Below are positions 28,816 through 38,030 of a DNA stretch of 43,268 nucleotides, in pieces. This DNA is from Acholeplasmatales bacterium (GTDB lineage: Bacteria > Bacillota_I > Bacilli_A > Acholeplasmatales > Anaeroplasmataceae), in the NCBI GenBank assembly GCA_016280975.1, contig JAEEHU010000012.1:1-43268 (forward strand). The letters run 5' to 3'. Under the pieces are notes generated by a model. The model was not told the DNA's origin, did not search any database, and was given only the letters and a program-made list of their open reading frames with translations. Made by a program: the position numbers and the translations under genes. Position 1 is the first letter of the stretch; each line of letters begins with the position of its first letter.

Positions 28816-30159
28816 ATGGATTTAGAAGTATTAATTAAGAATTATAAGGATTTAGGAATTGATGTTTTAAGAGATTTAATATCTTATAAAACAGTTTTAG
28901 ATAAATATGAAGAGAATGGAGAATATCCATTCGGAATAGAGAATAAAAAGGCCTTAGACTATATTTTAGCTAAGGGTGAGGAATTTGGATTTGTATCTAA
29001 GAATGTTGATAATTATGCAGGTCACATTGAATTTGGAAGTGGCGATGAAATATTAGGTGTTTTAGCACACATTGATGTTGTTCCTGTAGAAGAATCAGAG
29101 TGGGTATCAGATCCATTTAAGCTAGATATTCGCGAAAATAAATTATTTGGTCGTGGTACAACTGATGATAAGGGACCACTTGTAGCATCTTTAATTGCGA
29201 TGAAGGCACTAAAGGATGAAGGATTTGTTCCAAATAAGAGAATAAGATTAATTATGGGCTGTGATGAGGAATCAGGCTCTAGATGTCTTGAGCGTTATTT
29301 AGATAAGGAAGCTCATCCAAATTTAGCATTCTCACCAGATGCGGACTTCCCACTTATTTATGGCGAAAAGGCAATTATATCTTTTGATATTATGGCAAAT
29401 ATTAAAAATGACATTATTACATACATGAATGCAGGTGAAAGATATAATATTGTTCCATCTAAGGCTTCATTTAAATTAAGTGTAGACTTAAGACGTGAAT
29501 TTACTGAATACCTAAAGAAGAATAATTATAAGGGTGAGGTTGATGGTGATACATATATTACTTATGGTGTATCATCACATGCAATGGCACCACAAAAGGG
29601 TGTAAATGCATTATTTATCGCATTTGACTTTATTAAGGATTATGATTCAAAGCTAGCACAATTTATGGATAAGTATTTCACATTTGATTGCTTCGGTAAG
29701 AAGGCAGGCTATAATGATACTGATCCTGAGATGCATGATTTAACATCTAATTTAGCTATCGCAAAAACTATTGGAGATACAATTAAGCTTGGATTTAATG
29801 TGAGAGCTCCAAAGGATAGTGCATTTGATTTTATTCCTGAAAAGCTAAATCCAATTACTAAAGAATATGGCTATGAATTTAAGTTCCTAGGTGGATCTAA
29901 GCGTCATTATGTATCACCTAAATCTGAATTAGTTCAAAAGTTACTTAAGTCATATAGATTTGTAACAAATAACAATGTTGAGCCAATCACTATTGGTGGT
30001 GGAACTTACGCAAGAGAACTTGGAAACGCAGTTGCTTTTGGTCCACAAGCACCAGGTGCCGTTGATGTTTGTCATATTTCAAATGAGTATATGAGCTTAG
30101 ATGATTTTTATACAGCTATAAAGGTTTATTACACTGCTATAAAGGAGCTTGCTAAGTAA
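28816..30159 (+). CDS. pepV: M20-family dipeptidase, PepV-like
   Basis: GVLAHIDVVPV, FGRGTTDDKGPL, GCDEESGSRC, IGGGTYAREL; ATG at 28816 follows AAGGAG (track start 28777 lies in the terminator). Confidence 0.85.
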   Translation: MDLEVLIKNYKDLGIDVLRDLISYKTVLDKYEENGEYPFGIENKKALDYILAKGEEFGFVSKNVDNYAGHIEFGSGDEILGVLAHIDVVPVEESEWVSDPFKLDIRENKLFGRGTTDDKGPLVASLIAMKALKDEGFVPNKRIRLIMGCDEESGSRCLERYLDKEAHPNLAFSPDADFPLIYGEKAIISFDIMANIKNDIITYMNAGERYNIVPSKASFKLSVDLRREFTEYLKKNNYKGEVDGDTYITYGVSSHAMAPQKGVNALFIAFDFIKDYDSKLAQFMDKYFTFDCFGKKAGYNDTDPEMHDLTSNLAIAKTIGDTIKLGFNVRAPKDSAFDFIPEKLNPITKEYGYEFKFLGGSKRHYVSPKSELVQKLLKSYRFVTNNNVEPITIGGGTYARELGNAVAFGPQAPGAVDVCHISNEYMSLDDFYTAIKVYYTAIKELAK

Positions 30160-30803
30160 TGAGATTACGTAAGGTTAAAAACGCTAAAGAAAGATTAATG
30201 GTAAATGATAATAAGTACTTTATAGAGGATGCGACTAAATATAAGGGAAAGTGGCATGAGCTATTCAATAATGATAATCCAATTCATATTGAAATAGGCT
30301 GTGGTAAGGGTAGATTCATTGAAACATTATCAGAATTAAATAAGGGTATTAATTATATCGCAATAGAGAAATTTGATTCTGTGTTATTAAGAGCCTTAGA
30401 AAAGGTTATTGATAAGGATATACCTAATCTAAAGCTTGCGTGCTTAGACGCAAGTATACTTGATACTTATTTTTCTTTTGGAGAAGTAGATAGAATCTAT
30501 TTAAACTTCTCAGACCCATGGCCAAAAAGCCATCATGCAAAAAGAAGATTAACTCATGAGAATTTCTTGAAGGTTTATGATAAGGTTTTATCTAAAGATG
30601 GTGAAATATTCTTTAAGACTGATAATAGACATCTATTTGAATTCTCACTTGAATCATTTAATTCATATGGCTTTAAGATGAGCCATATATCACTTGATTT
30701 ACATAATGATTTGGAAAAATATCCAGATAATATTGAAACTGAATTTGAGGAAAAGTGGAGTAAGCTTGGCCCAATATATAGAGTAGAGGTAAAGAGAAAG
30801 TGA
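30159..30803 (+). CDS. trmB: tRNA (guanine-N7-)-methyltransferase
   Basis: HIEIGCGKGRFI, YLNFSDPWPKSHHAKRRLT. Confidence 0.93.
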   Translation: MRLRKVKNAKERLMVNDNKYFIEDATKYKGKWHELFNNDNPIHIEIGCGKGRFIETLSELNKGINYIAIEKFDSVLLRALEKVIDKDIPNLKLACLDASILDTYFSFGEVDRIYLNFSDPWPKSHHAKRRLTHENFLKVYDKVLSKDGEIFFKTDNRHLFEFSLESFNSYGFKMSHISLDLHNDLEKYPDNIETEFEEKWSKLGPIYRVEVKRK

Positions 30804-31510
30804 AATTTATACTTATAGGCGGAAAATCAAAGGATTCAAATGTTAATAAAATTGAGAAGTATGCCATAAGTTTAACTAATAAGGAAAAACCAAAGGTACT
30901 TGTTATTCCTTATGCATCAAAGAATATTAAATCATCAATGGATAAGTTCTATAAGCTAGTTTCAGGCTTAAATATGGATATAGATTATATGGACTTTGAT
31001 AATGTATCCTTATTTGAAGAAAAGCTTAAAGATTCTGATATTATCTATGTCTTAGGTGGAGTCTCTGATGATTTAGTATCATACTTTATAGATAACAAAT
31101 TAGATATAATTTTAAAGAAGTATTTAGATAGTGAAAAAATATATGTTGGATCATCTGCAGGTGCGATGTTAGTTACTCAAATATCTATGGGTGATAAATA
31201 TATGTTTTCAGATAATTTCCATAACTATAATTATAAGATGGTTGATTGTCTTAATATATTAAATATATCAATATGTCCACACTATCAAAATGAGGATTTG
31301 ATTATTTATAATGATGAAATATTAAAGTATAATATAGATAGCTTTGGAATAGAAGAGGATACTGCTTTAGTAATTGATAATAACAGGTTTTATTGTATAA
31401 AGGACAATAAGAAAAGCAGTATATATTATTTTGATTCAAAAAATAATTATAAGATGATTCCACTATATGAAGGAGAAATATATGAAAAAGTTGGCGGTTT
31501 TAGGTCCTAA
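30800..31510 (+). CDS. Peptidase S51 (peptidase E-like)
   Basis: VLGG and GSSAGAML nucleophile motif; GTG start overlapping the trmB stop. Confidence 0.75.
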   Translation: MKFILIGGKSKDSNVNKIEKYAISLTNKEKPKVLVIPYASKNIKSSMDKFYKLVSGLNMDIDYMDFDNVSLFEEKLKDSDIIYVLGGVSDDLVSYFIDNKLDIILKKYLDSEKIYVGSSAGAMLVTQISMGDKYMFSDNFHNYNYKMVDCLNILNISICPHYQNEDLIIYNDEILKYNIDSFGIEEDTALVIDNNRFYCIKDNKKSSIYYFDSKNNYKMIPLYEGEIYEKVGGFRS

Positions 31511-32303
31511 GGGTACATATTCAGATATCGCAGCGAGAAAATATCTTAATGGAAATGACGAATATGAAATAGAATATTATCAATCTATTATTAAAGCTAT
31601 TAATAGTGTAGATGATAATACTTTAGCTATAGTACCATTTGAAAATACATTAGATGGATTTGTCTTTGAAGCACTAGATAGTATTATTGCTAAAAAGCTT
31701 AATATTATTAGTCAAATAAAGCTTGATATTGATTTTGCCTTCTGTGCAAATACAGATGATATTAATAAGGTTGAGACTGTATTTTCACAATTTAAGGCAT
31801 ATGGACAATGCTTAGACTTTATTAATTCACATTCATTTGATGTTATTAAAACTGAAAGTAATATAGTATCCTTAAATATGCTTAAGGATAGTGGAGAAAA
31901 TTTTGGTGCGATTGTACCAATTCACGCAATAAAGGATGACGAGTTTCCACTTGAGATACTTCATATAGCTGATTCTAAAGAAAATGAAACTAGATTCTTT
32001 TTAGTATCTAAGGATAAAAAAGAGATAGCTAAAAAGAATAATTTAGAGGCATCAGTATTAATCTCATCTATCATAGATAGACCAGGTATACTATTTGATA
32101 TTTTAAAGGTATTCCACGATTATAATATTAACTTAAAATCAATATTATCTCGTCCTTTAAAAACTAAGATGGGTGCTTATAATTTCTATTTAGAATTATC
32201 CTTAAAGGATATTGAGCTTGAATCTTTATATGAGCTTGTAAATAATAACAATAATAACGAATATAACATTACATTACTTGGAATATATGAGGCGATAGAG
32301 TGA
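31482..32303 (+). CDS. pheA: Prephenate dehydratase with ACT domain
   Basis: VLGPKGTYSDIAARKYL, PFENTLDG, ETRFFLVS, C-terminal ACT-like RPGILFDILKVFHDYNINLKSILSRPLK. Confidence 0.88.
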   Translation: MKKLAVLGPKGTYSDIAARKYLNGNDEYEIEYYQSIIKAINSVDDNTLAIVPFENTLDGFVFEALDSIIAKKLNIISQIKLDIDFAFCANTDDINKVETVFSQFKAYGQCLDFINSHSFDVIKTESNIVSLNMLKDSGENFGAIVPIHAIKDDEFPLEILHIADSKENETRFFLVSKDKKEIAKKNNLEASVLISSIIDRPGILFDILKVFHDYNINLKSILSRPLKTKMGAYNFYLELSLKDIELESLYELVNNNNNNEYNITLLGIYEAIE

Positions 32304-33574
32304 ACGTAGTAGATATCATAGAGAAAAAAAGAGATGGTGGAGAATTAACACAATCTGAAATTGAATATATGATATATGAATATATAAATGGCATTATTCC
32401 TGATTATCAAATGTCAGCCTTTTTAATGGCTGTATATTTTAAGGGTATGACTGATGAAGAGGTATATAACCTTACTAAGACTATGATTTCATCAGGAGAT
32501 ATGGTTGATCTATCTTTAATTAATGGCTTTAAGGTTGATAAGCATTCAACTGGTGGAGTTGGAGATAAGGTTACATTAATTATTGGTCCAATTCTAGCAT
32601 CACTTGGATATAAATTTCCAAAGCTAAGTGGAAGAGGCTTAGGTCATACTGGTGGTACTATTGATAAGATAGAATCATTTAAGGGATTTGATACATCACT
32701 TACTATAAATGATTTTATTAAAAAGGTTAATGAAATAGGTATATCAATTAGTGGTCAAACTAAGAATTTAGTTTTAGCAGATAAATTATTATACGCATTA
32801 AGAGATGTTACAGGTACAGTTCCATCTATACCATTAATCGCATCATCAATTATGAGTAAAAAGCTAGCCTTAGGTGCTGACTTAATTATGCTTGATGTTA
32901 AGGTTGGCTCAGGCGCATTTATGAAAAATATAGATGACGCAAGAAAACTTTCTATAACAATGGTTAATATTGGTAAGAGATTTGGTAAGAATGTTATTGC
33001 GATGATAACTTCTATGAATTCACCACTTGGATGTAAAATTGGAAATAGCTTAGAGGCTATGGAGGCAATAGAATTTTTAAAAGGAAATTCCTCAGCCGAT
33101 TTAAAGGAAATATGCTATGAGGCAGTAGCTCATGCATTAATGATTCATGAGAATATTTCAAAAGAAGAATCAGTAAGAAGAATTGATGAGGTAATTAAGA
33201 GTGGTAAGGCACTTAATAAATTCTATGAATTAATTAAGAGTCAACATGGTGATATTAATTCACTTACTCTTGCTAAAAAGCATGTACTAAAATCAAAAGA
33301 GGAAGGCTATATTAAGAATATAGATGCTAAAACTATGGGTATAATATCAATGAGACTTGGGGCAGGTAGAAACAAGCTTGGTGATACTATTGATCATAGT
33401 GTAGGTATTAATCTATTAAAAAAGCCAGGAGATTATGTTAAGGCTGGCGAGGATTTAGTTGAGGTATATTACAATTTAGAATTAAGAGATGATATTACTA
33501 ATTCTATTTATAGTGCCTATACCTTTGCGAATACAAAATATTGTGATAAACTTATATTAGACATTATAAAATAA
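32300..33574 (+). CDS. pdp: Pyrimidine-nucleoside/thymidine phosphorylase
   Basis: KHSTGGVGDKVTLIIGPILASLG, LSGRGLGHTGGTIDKIES, SGQTKNLVLADKLLYALRDVTGTVPSIPLIASSIMSKK. Confidence 0.92.
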   Translation: MNVVDIIEKKRDGGELTQSEIEYMIYEYINGIIPDYQMSAFLMAVYFKGMTDEEVYNLTKTMISSGDMVDLSLINGFKVDKHSTGGVGDKVTLIIGPILASLGYKFPKLSGRGLGHTGGTIDKIESFKGFDTSLTINDFIKKVNEIGISISGQTKNLVLADKLLYALRDVTGTVPSIPLIASSIMSKKLALGADLIMLDVKVGSGAFMKNIDDARKLSITMVNIGKRFGKNVIAMITSMNSPLGCKIGNSLEAMEAIEFLKGNSSADLKEICYEAVAHALMIHENISKEESVRRIDEVIKSGKALNKFYELIKSQHGDINSLTLAKKHVLKSKEEGYIKNIDAKTMGIISMRLGAGRNKLGDTIDHSVGINLLKKPGDYVKAGEDLVEVYYNLELRDDITNSIYSAYTFANTKYCDKLILDIIK

Positions 33575-33577
33575 CTC

Positions 33578-33606
33578 TTGAATTGTAAATTCAGTTTTTG
33601 TATAAT
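33578..33606 (+). promoter_or_regulatory. Candidate promoter for secG
   Basis: TTGAAT, 17-nt spacer, TATAAT. Confidence 0.55.
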
Positions 33607-33636
33607 TGTATCGATTGATGACTTTGGAGGTCCATT

Positions 33637-33873
33637 ATGGTTTTTATTATAGATATATTTGTACTTTTAGTAGCAATTTTATTAATTGTAATAGTTATGT
33701 TACAAGGCTCAAAAGATGATATAAATGATGCATTCAACGGTAGTAAGTCTGAACTATTTAAGAATCAAAAGGTTCGTGGCGTAGAATTATTTATGCAAAG
33801 AACTACTGCAATTCTAGCATGCTTGTTTGTAGCATTAGTAATAGTAGCTGTTGTACTTCATACTACTTTATAA
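33637..33873 (+). CDS. secG: Preprotein translocase SecG subunit
   Basis: 78-aa, two TM segments, VIVMLQGSKDD...; followed by rnr-smpB-ssrA as in many Firmicutes. Confidence 0.88.
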   Translation: MVFIIDIFVLLVAILLIVIVMLQGSKDDINDAFNGSKSELFKNQKVRGVELFMQRTTAILACLFVALVIVAVVLHTTL

Positions 33874-33882
33874 TAGATAATT

Positions 33883-33917
33883 AATGAGATTCCTACGAGA
33901 GTCTCATTTATTTTTTT
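33883..33917 (+). terminator. Intrinsic terminator after secG
   Basis: AATGAGATTC ... GAGTCTCATT followed by a T-rich tract. Confidence 0.75.
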
Positions 33918-33930
33918 AAGGGGTGATACT

Positions 33931-36198
33931 ATGGATAAGCTTGAAGAAGTATATAATTTAATAAAATTATCTAAGGTATCATACCTTGAGATAAGAGATT
34001 CATTTAATTTAACTAATAGTGAGCTTGATGAAATATTAGATAAATTATTAAAGGATAATTTAATTAAAATAAATAAAAATGGCTATTATAAGATTAATAA
34101 GAATAATAGCCCTAAAAATAATATTAATTTAGATGATGAATTTGTCCTTTCTAATTTAAAGGAATCATCTAAGACAATAAAGGAATTAAAGAATATCTGT
34201 GGAGTTTCATTTGATTTAATGCAAAATAAATTAAATGAGCTTGAAAGAAATGGTTTAGTTTTAATTAGAAAGGAAAGAGTATTTTATAAAACTACTGCGC
34301 GCTTCATTAGAACTAAGTCAAACAATTCATATTGTGCTATAGATGGAGTAAAGGATTTATATAGACTTGATAATCATGAAACATCTGATTTATTTGATGG
34401 AGATACTATTAATATAGTAGTCTTACCAAAAACATCAGAATTTATGAATGCCAAGGTTTTAAGTGTTGCTGAACGTTATAATAAATTTATTATTGGTGAA
34501 GTATTATCTAAGGTTAAAAATGGAGTAAAGAAATATAAGATTAAGTCAAGAATCTTAAGATTTCCTGTAATTTTACCAATAGATGAAGAAAAGCTTAATG
34601 ATATTTTAGATGGGGAAATAGTAAAGGCATCTATTAAATACTCTCCAAGAGGAGTAGAAATAGATAGTATAGTTGAGGTATTAGGTCATAAGGATGATCC
34701 TAATATTGAGATTACTGAAATAGTATCTGAATATGGCTTTGACACTGAATTTAGTGATGAGGTTAAAGAAGAATTAAAATATATTAATAATAGAGTACTT
34801 GAATCAGAACTTGATGGTAGAGAGGATTTTAGAGATAAGATCATTTTTACAATTGATGGTGATACATCAAAGGATTTTGATGATGCAGTATCTATTGATA
34901 TATTAGATAATGGTAATTATTTACTTGGTGTATATATCGCAGATGTATCACACTATGTTAAGGAAAATAGCGCACTAAATAGTGAGGCATTAAAGCGTGG
35001 TACATCACTATATTTAGCCGATAAGGTAATACCAATGTTACCACATCAATTATCTAATGGTATTTGCTCACTTAATGAGGGTGAAGATAGATTAGTACTT
35101 GCCGCTTTAATAGAATATGATACTAAGGGTAAGTTTATTAATTACGATATTAAAGAAGGCGTAATTAGATCAAGTCATAGAATGACCTATAATATCGTTA
35201 ATAAGATATTAGATGGCGATAAGGATTTAAAGAATCAATATAATGATATTTATGAATCTCTATTAAATATGCACAAGTTATCTAAGCTATTACGTGATAT
35301 TAGATCAAGACGTGGTGGATTAGAATTTGATACATCTGAATATGAATTCGTTCTTGATGATAGTGGCGCACCTATTGAGATTATTAAAAGAGAGCGTAAG
35401 GAATCTGAAAGGTTAATTGAGGACTTTATGCTTGCCGCAAACGAGGTTGTTGCCTACCATATGAATATAAGTCACCTACCTATAGTTTATAGAGTTCATG
35501 AGGAGCCAGATCAAGAAAAGCTTCATGAAACATTTAGTAAGCTAAAGGAATTTAAGATGAATATCAGGAATATTAAAACTGACATTAAGCCATATGATAT
35601 TAAGCGTGTATTAGAGGAGGCTAAGGAAAGTATCAATAAGGATATTATTTCAAACCTACTTTTACGTTCTATGATGAAGGCAAAATACTATGAGGAGAAT
35701 TTGGGTCACTATGGACTTCAATTAAAATATTATTGTCATTTCACATCTCCAATTAGAAGATATCCTGATTTAATTACTCATAGAATGATTAAAAAGCTAT
35801 TACTTCATCCAACTAATAATTTTGAATCTGATTTAAAATATTATTCTAAGGAAATAAAGGAAATAGCTTTAAGAAATTCTAATTCAGAGAAAAGGTCAAT
35901 TGATTTAGAGCGTGATGTTGATGATATGCTATATGCTTGGTATATGGAAAAAAGAGTTGGAAATATCTATGATGGTACTATTACATCAATTGCCCCACAT
36001 GGAATATATATTGAAATTGAAAATGGAATAGAAGGACTATTCTCATTTAGAGATTCCAATGAATATTTTACCTATAATGAGGAAAAGATGATTGCTATAA
36101 GTAGTAAAAAAATATATCATATAGGTGACAAAATTAAAGTAAAATGTAAATGTGCATCAAGAATAACACGCACTATTGATTTTGAGATAGAGGAATAA
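33931..36198 (+). CDS. rnr: Ribonuclease R
   Basis: FTIDGDTSKDFDDAVSI, GVYIADVSHYVKENSALNSEALKRGTSLYLADKVIPMLPHQLSNGICSLN, FTSPIRRYPDLITHR, C-terminal S1. Confidence 0.96.
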   Translation: MDKLEEVYNLIKLSKVSYLEIRDSFNLTNSELDEILDKLLKDNLIKINKNGYYKINKNNSPKNNINLDDEFVLSNLKESSKTIKELKNICGVSFDLMQNKLNELERNGLVLIRKERVFYKTTARFIRTKSNNSYCAIDGVKDLYRLDNHETSDLFDGDTINIVVLPKTSEFMNAKVLSVAERYNKFIIGEVLSKVKNGVKKYKIKSRILRFPVILPIDEEKLNDILDGEIVKASIKYSPRGVEIDSIVEVLGHKDDPNIEITEIVSEYGFDTEFSDEVKEELKYINNRVLESELDGREDFRDKIIFTIDGDTSKDFDDAVSIDILDNGNYLLGVYIADVSHYVKENSALNSEALKRGTSLYLADKVIPMLPHQLSNGICSLNEGEDRLVLAALIEYDTKGKFINYDIKEGVIRSSHRMTYNIVNKILDGDKDLKNQYNDIYESLLNMHKLSKLLRDIRSRRGGLEFDTSEYEFVLDDSGAPIEIIKRERKESERLIEDFMLAANEVVAYHMNISHLPIVYRVHEEPDQEKLHETFSKLKEFKMNIRNIKTDIKPYDIKRVLEEAKESINKDIISNLLLRSMMKAKYYEENLGHYGLQLKYYCHFTSPIRRYPDLITHRMIKKLLLHPTNNFESDLKYYSKEIKEIALRNSNSEKRSIDLERDVDDMLYAWYMEKRVGNIYDGTITSIAPHGIYIEIENGIEGLFSFRDSNEYFTYNEEKMIAISSKKIYHIGDKIKVKCKCASRITRTIDFEIEE

Positions 36199-36201
36199 AA
36201 T

Positions 36202-36648
36202 ATGGATATATGTACTAATAGAAAGGCTACATTTGAATATTTCATTCTAGATAAATTTGAGGCTGGTATTAAGCTTAAGGGTACTGAAATCAAATCTATT
36301 AGAGCTGGTAAATGTAATATTAATGATGCGTATGTTATTATGAAGAATAATAGACCATATATCCTTAATATGTTTATCGCTAAATATGATCATGGTAATA
36401 TTTTTAACCATGATGAATTAAGAACAAGAGAATTACTTCTTAATAAGCACGAATGTGATAAATTAACTAGTAGAATAAAAAAAGAAGGCTTAACTATAGT
36501 TGCCTTAAAGGCATATTTTAAGGGCTCTTTAGTTAAAATTGAAATAGCACTAGCTAAGGGTAAGAAGCTTGTTGATAAAAGAGAAGTAATCAAAAAGCGA
36601 GATACTGAAAGAAAAATTCAAAAGGAAATGAAGGATTCTTACAAATAG
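36202..36648 (+). CDS. smpB: SsrA-binding protein
   Basis: NRKATFEYFILDKFEAGIKLKGTEIKSIRAGKCNINDAYV, C-terminal KKRDTERK. Confidence 0.96.
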   Translation: MDICTNRKATFEYFILDKFEAGIKLKGTEIKSIRAGKCNINDAYVIMKNNRPYILNMFIAKYDHGNIFNHDELRTRELLLNKHECDKLTSRIKKEGLTIVALKAYFKGSLVKIEIALAKGKKLVDKREVIKKRDTERKIQKEMKDSYK

Positions 36649-36651
36649 TAG

Positions 36652-36679
36652 TTGTAATTCTTAAAAAAATGATTATAAT
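36652..36679 (+). promoter_or_regulatory. Promoter of ssrA
   Basis: TTGTAA (36652-36657), 16-nt spacer, TATAAT (36674-36679). Confidence 0.6.
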
Positions 36680-36706
36680 AACAATACTAGCTTGATGCTA
36701 GTAAAT

Positions 36707-37106
36707 GGGCTTGTTATGGATTCGCTGTGATCTATGAAGGTATGTAAGCATGTGGTGGGATTATCGGCCACCTAAAAAACGTCGGGGTTTTTAATAAACG
36801 CTGAAGACAATGATTATGCATTCTTAGCAGCTAGAAGCAATTCAGTTGCTCATTATGCTTTTGCCTAATCTAATAGTATTAGGCGTCCTTTAATCTATTT
36901 CCTACGATAGATTATATGGGCTCAACTCAAGTAGGATATATATTTAGGCTGCTATTCTAAGCTTAAATATGAATTTAATAGAATGTAGTTAAGTTTTGGT
37001 TTGTCTGTTCGCTAAAGGCTTAATGAAAATTTTGAATAGAATAAACATGTAGAAAGCATATTGGATTGGGTTATATACGGGAGTTCGAGTCTCCCCAGGT
37101 CCACCA
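36707..37106 (+). ncRNA. ssrA: tmRNA
   Basis: 5' GGGCTTG pairs with 3' CAGGTCC plus ACCA; T-arm-like GGGAGTTCGAGTCTCCC; tag frame GCT(36800)...TAA(36868) = AEDNDYAFLAARSNSVAHYAFA. Confidence 0.95.
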
Positions 37107-37163
37107 TATAGTCAAAAACCGAACCCATAAAACTAAAGGTTTGGATTAAAATATAATAATTAA

Positions 37164-37259
37164 AAAAGGCTTTGTTAGATTTTCTAACCTTAGAGTGAGG
37201 GGGTTCTCACCGTATGATAAGCCAATAGGAGATACCATATCATATGTATCTCCTTTTTT
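37164..37259 (+). ncRNA. Candidate free-standing three-way-junction RNA with intrinsic terminator
   Basis: TATAAT at 37152-37157; P1 GGCTT/AAGCC, P2 GTTAG/CTAAC, P3 GTGAG/CTCAC; terminator GGAGATAC...GTATCTCCTTTTTT (37228-37258). Confidence 0.45.
37228..37258 (+). terminator. Intrinsic terminator downstream of the three-way-junction candidate
   Basis: GGAGATAC catatcatat GTATCTCC then TTTTTT. Confidence 0.8.
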
Positions 37260-37323
37260 GTTTGCTGCAATTTTATCTTGGGGGTGGTTTTGTGACAGTA
37301 AAGTGGTACCGCTAGAACCCTAA

Positions 37324-37352
37324 TATAAAAAAAGTGGAGTACACCTCCACTT
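37324..37352 (-). terminator. Intrinsic terminator of the antitoxin-like gene
   Basis: AAGTGGAG TACAC CTCCACTT; on the minus strand followed by TTTTTTTATATTA. Confidence 0.8.
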
Positions 37353-37662
37353 AAATATTCACATTATTAAATTTGTTCCTTAATTTTAATTCTACATCTT
37401 CACTTGAAATAGTAGTACCATTATTATGTTCTTCAATTGCTTTATCACACATTAAAGCAATTTCATCATCAGTATAATCTTCATATGCTTTAGACATATT
37501 TGAAATAACAGGTGTAAATGGAATGCCATTTCTCATTTTAATTTGATTGAAGTACATAGTAATTGCAGTTTCCATAGAAACACCTAGATTTTTTAATATT
37601 TTATCAACATCATTTTTTAAATCTGAATCTATGCGTAATGAAATAGTTGCATCTTTTTGCAT
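37351..37662 (-). CDS. RelB/DinJ-family antitoxin-like protein, no toxin adjacent
   Basis: ATISLRIDSDLKNDVDKILKNLGVSMETAITMYFNQIKMRNGIPF is a typical RelB/DinJ ribbon-helix-helix N-terminus. Confidence 0.82.
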   Translation of the reverse strand: MQKDATISLRIDSDLKNDVDKILKNLGVSMETAITMYFNQIKMRNGIPFTPVISNMSKAYEDYTDDEIALMCDKAIEEHNNGTTISSEDVELKLRNKFNNVNI

Positions 37663-37745
37663 TTATAATCACCTTTATTTATATTATAATTTAGTATTTT
37701 ATAATTTCAATATGATGCTTTACTATACTTGATGAAGAAAAATAA

Positions 37746-37837
37746 CTGTCACATCTGTCACGCCAGTCACGTGTCACATAGCGTATATGTTTAAAAATAT
37801 AGGTTTTGAGGGTGCACCTAAATCTATAGAGGGTGCA
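37746..37837. repeat. Cluster of short direct repeats (GTCAC x4, GAGGGTGCA x2)
   Basis: CTGTCACATCTGTCACGCCAGTCACGTGTCAC (from 37746) and GAGGGTGCA at 37809 and 37829. Confidence 0.7.
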
Positions 37838-37876
37838 TTGTATTAACAATACTTACCATACACATTGAAGAACAAT

Positions 37877-37909
37877 AGGTTTAATACGATTTAGCATTAA
37901 GCCTTTTTT
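37877..37909 (+). terminator. Intrinsic terminator with no upstream gene
   Basis: AGGTTTAAT ... ATTAAGCCT followed by TTTTTT. Confidence 0.65.
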
Positions 37910-38006
37910 CTTTGTATAGTTATAAAATATCTCTAACAATAGCCTTTTTTATTAGAAAATGCTATAATTAGATAAAGAAGTAGTTCGTTAATTTATGTTT
38001 GTGAAA

Positions 38007-38030
38007 TCACATTTACTTTTTTAAATGTGA
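38007..38030 (+). promoter_or_regulatory. Leader hairpin just upstream of the kinase RBS
   Basis: Perfect 9-bp TCACATTTA cttttt TAAATGTGA, followed by GAAAGGG RBS; -10 TATAAT at 37963-37968. Confidence 0.5.

Noticed and set aside
30673-30867. Minus-strand ORFs 30673-30867, 36390-36593 and 40962-41207, and plus-strand 37547-37732
   Set aside because: All opposite well-supported genes and without independent evidence.
30800-32303. Alternative genetic code (UGA = Trp) suggested by low GC
   Set aside because: TGA clearly ends trmB (overlapping the next GTG start) and pheA, and Trp is encoded by TGG throughout.
37119-37144. CCGAACC/GGTTTGG hairpin as the ssrA terminator
   Set aside because: Stem is real (7 bp) but it is not followed by a T-tract, so I did not call it a terminator.
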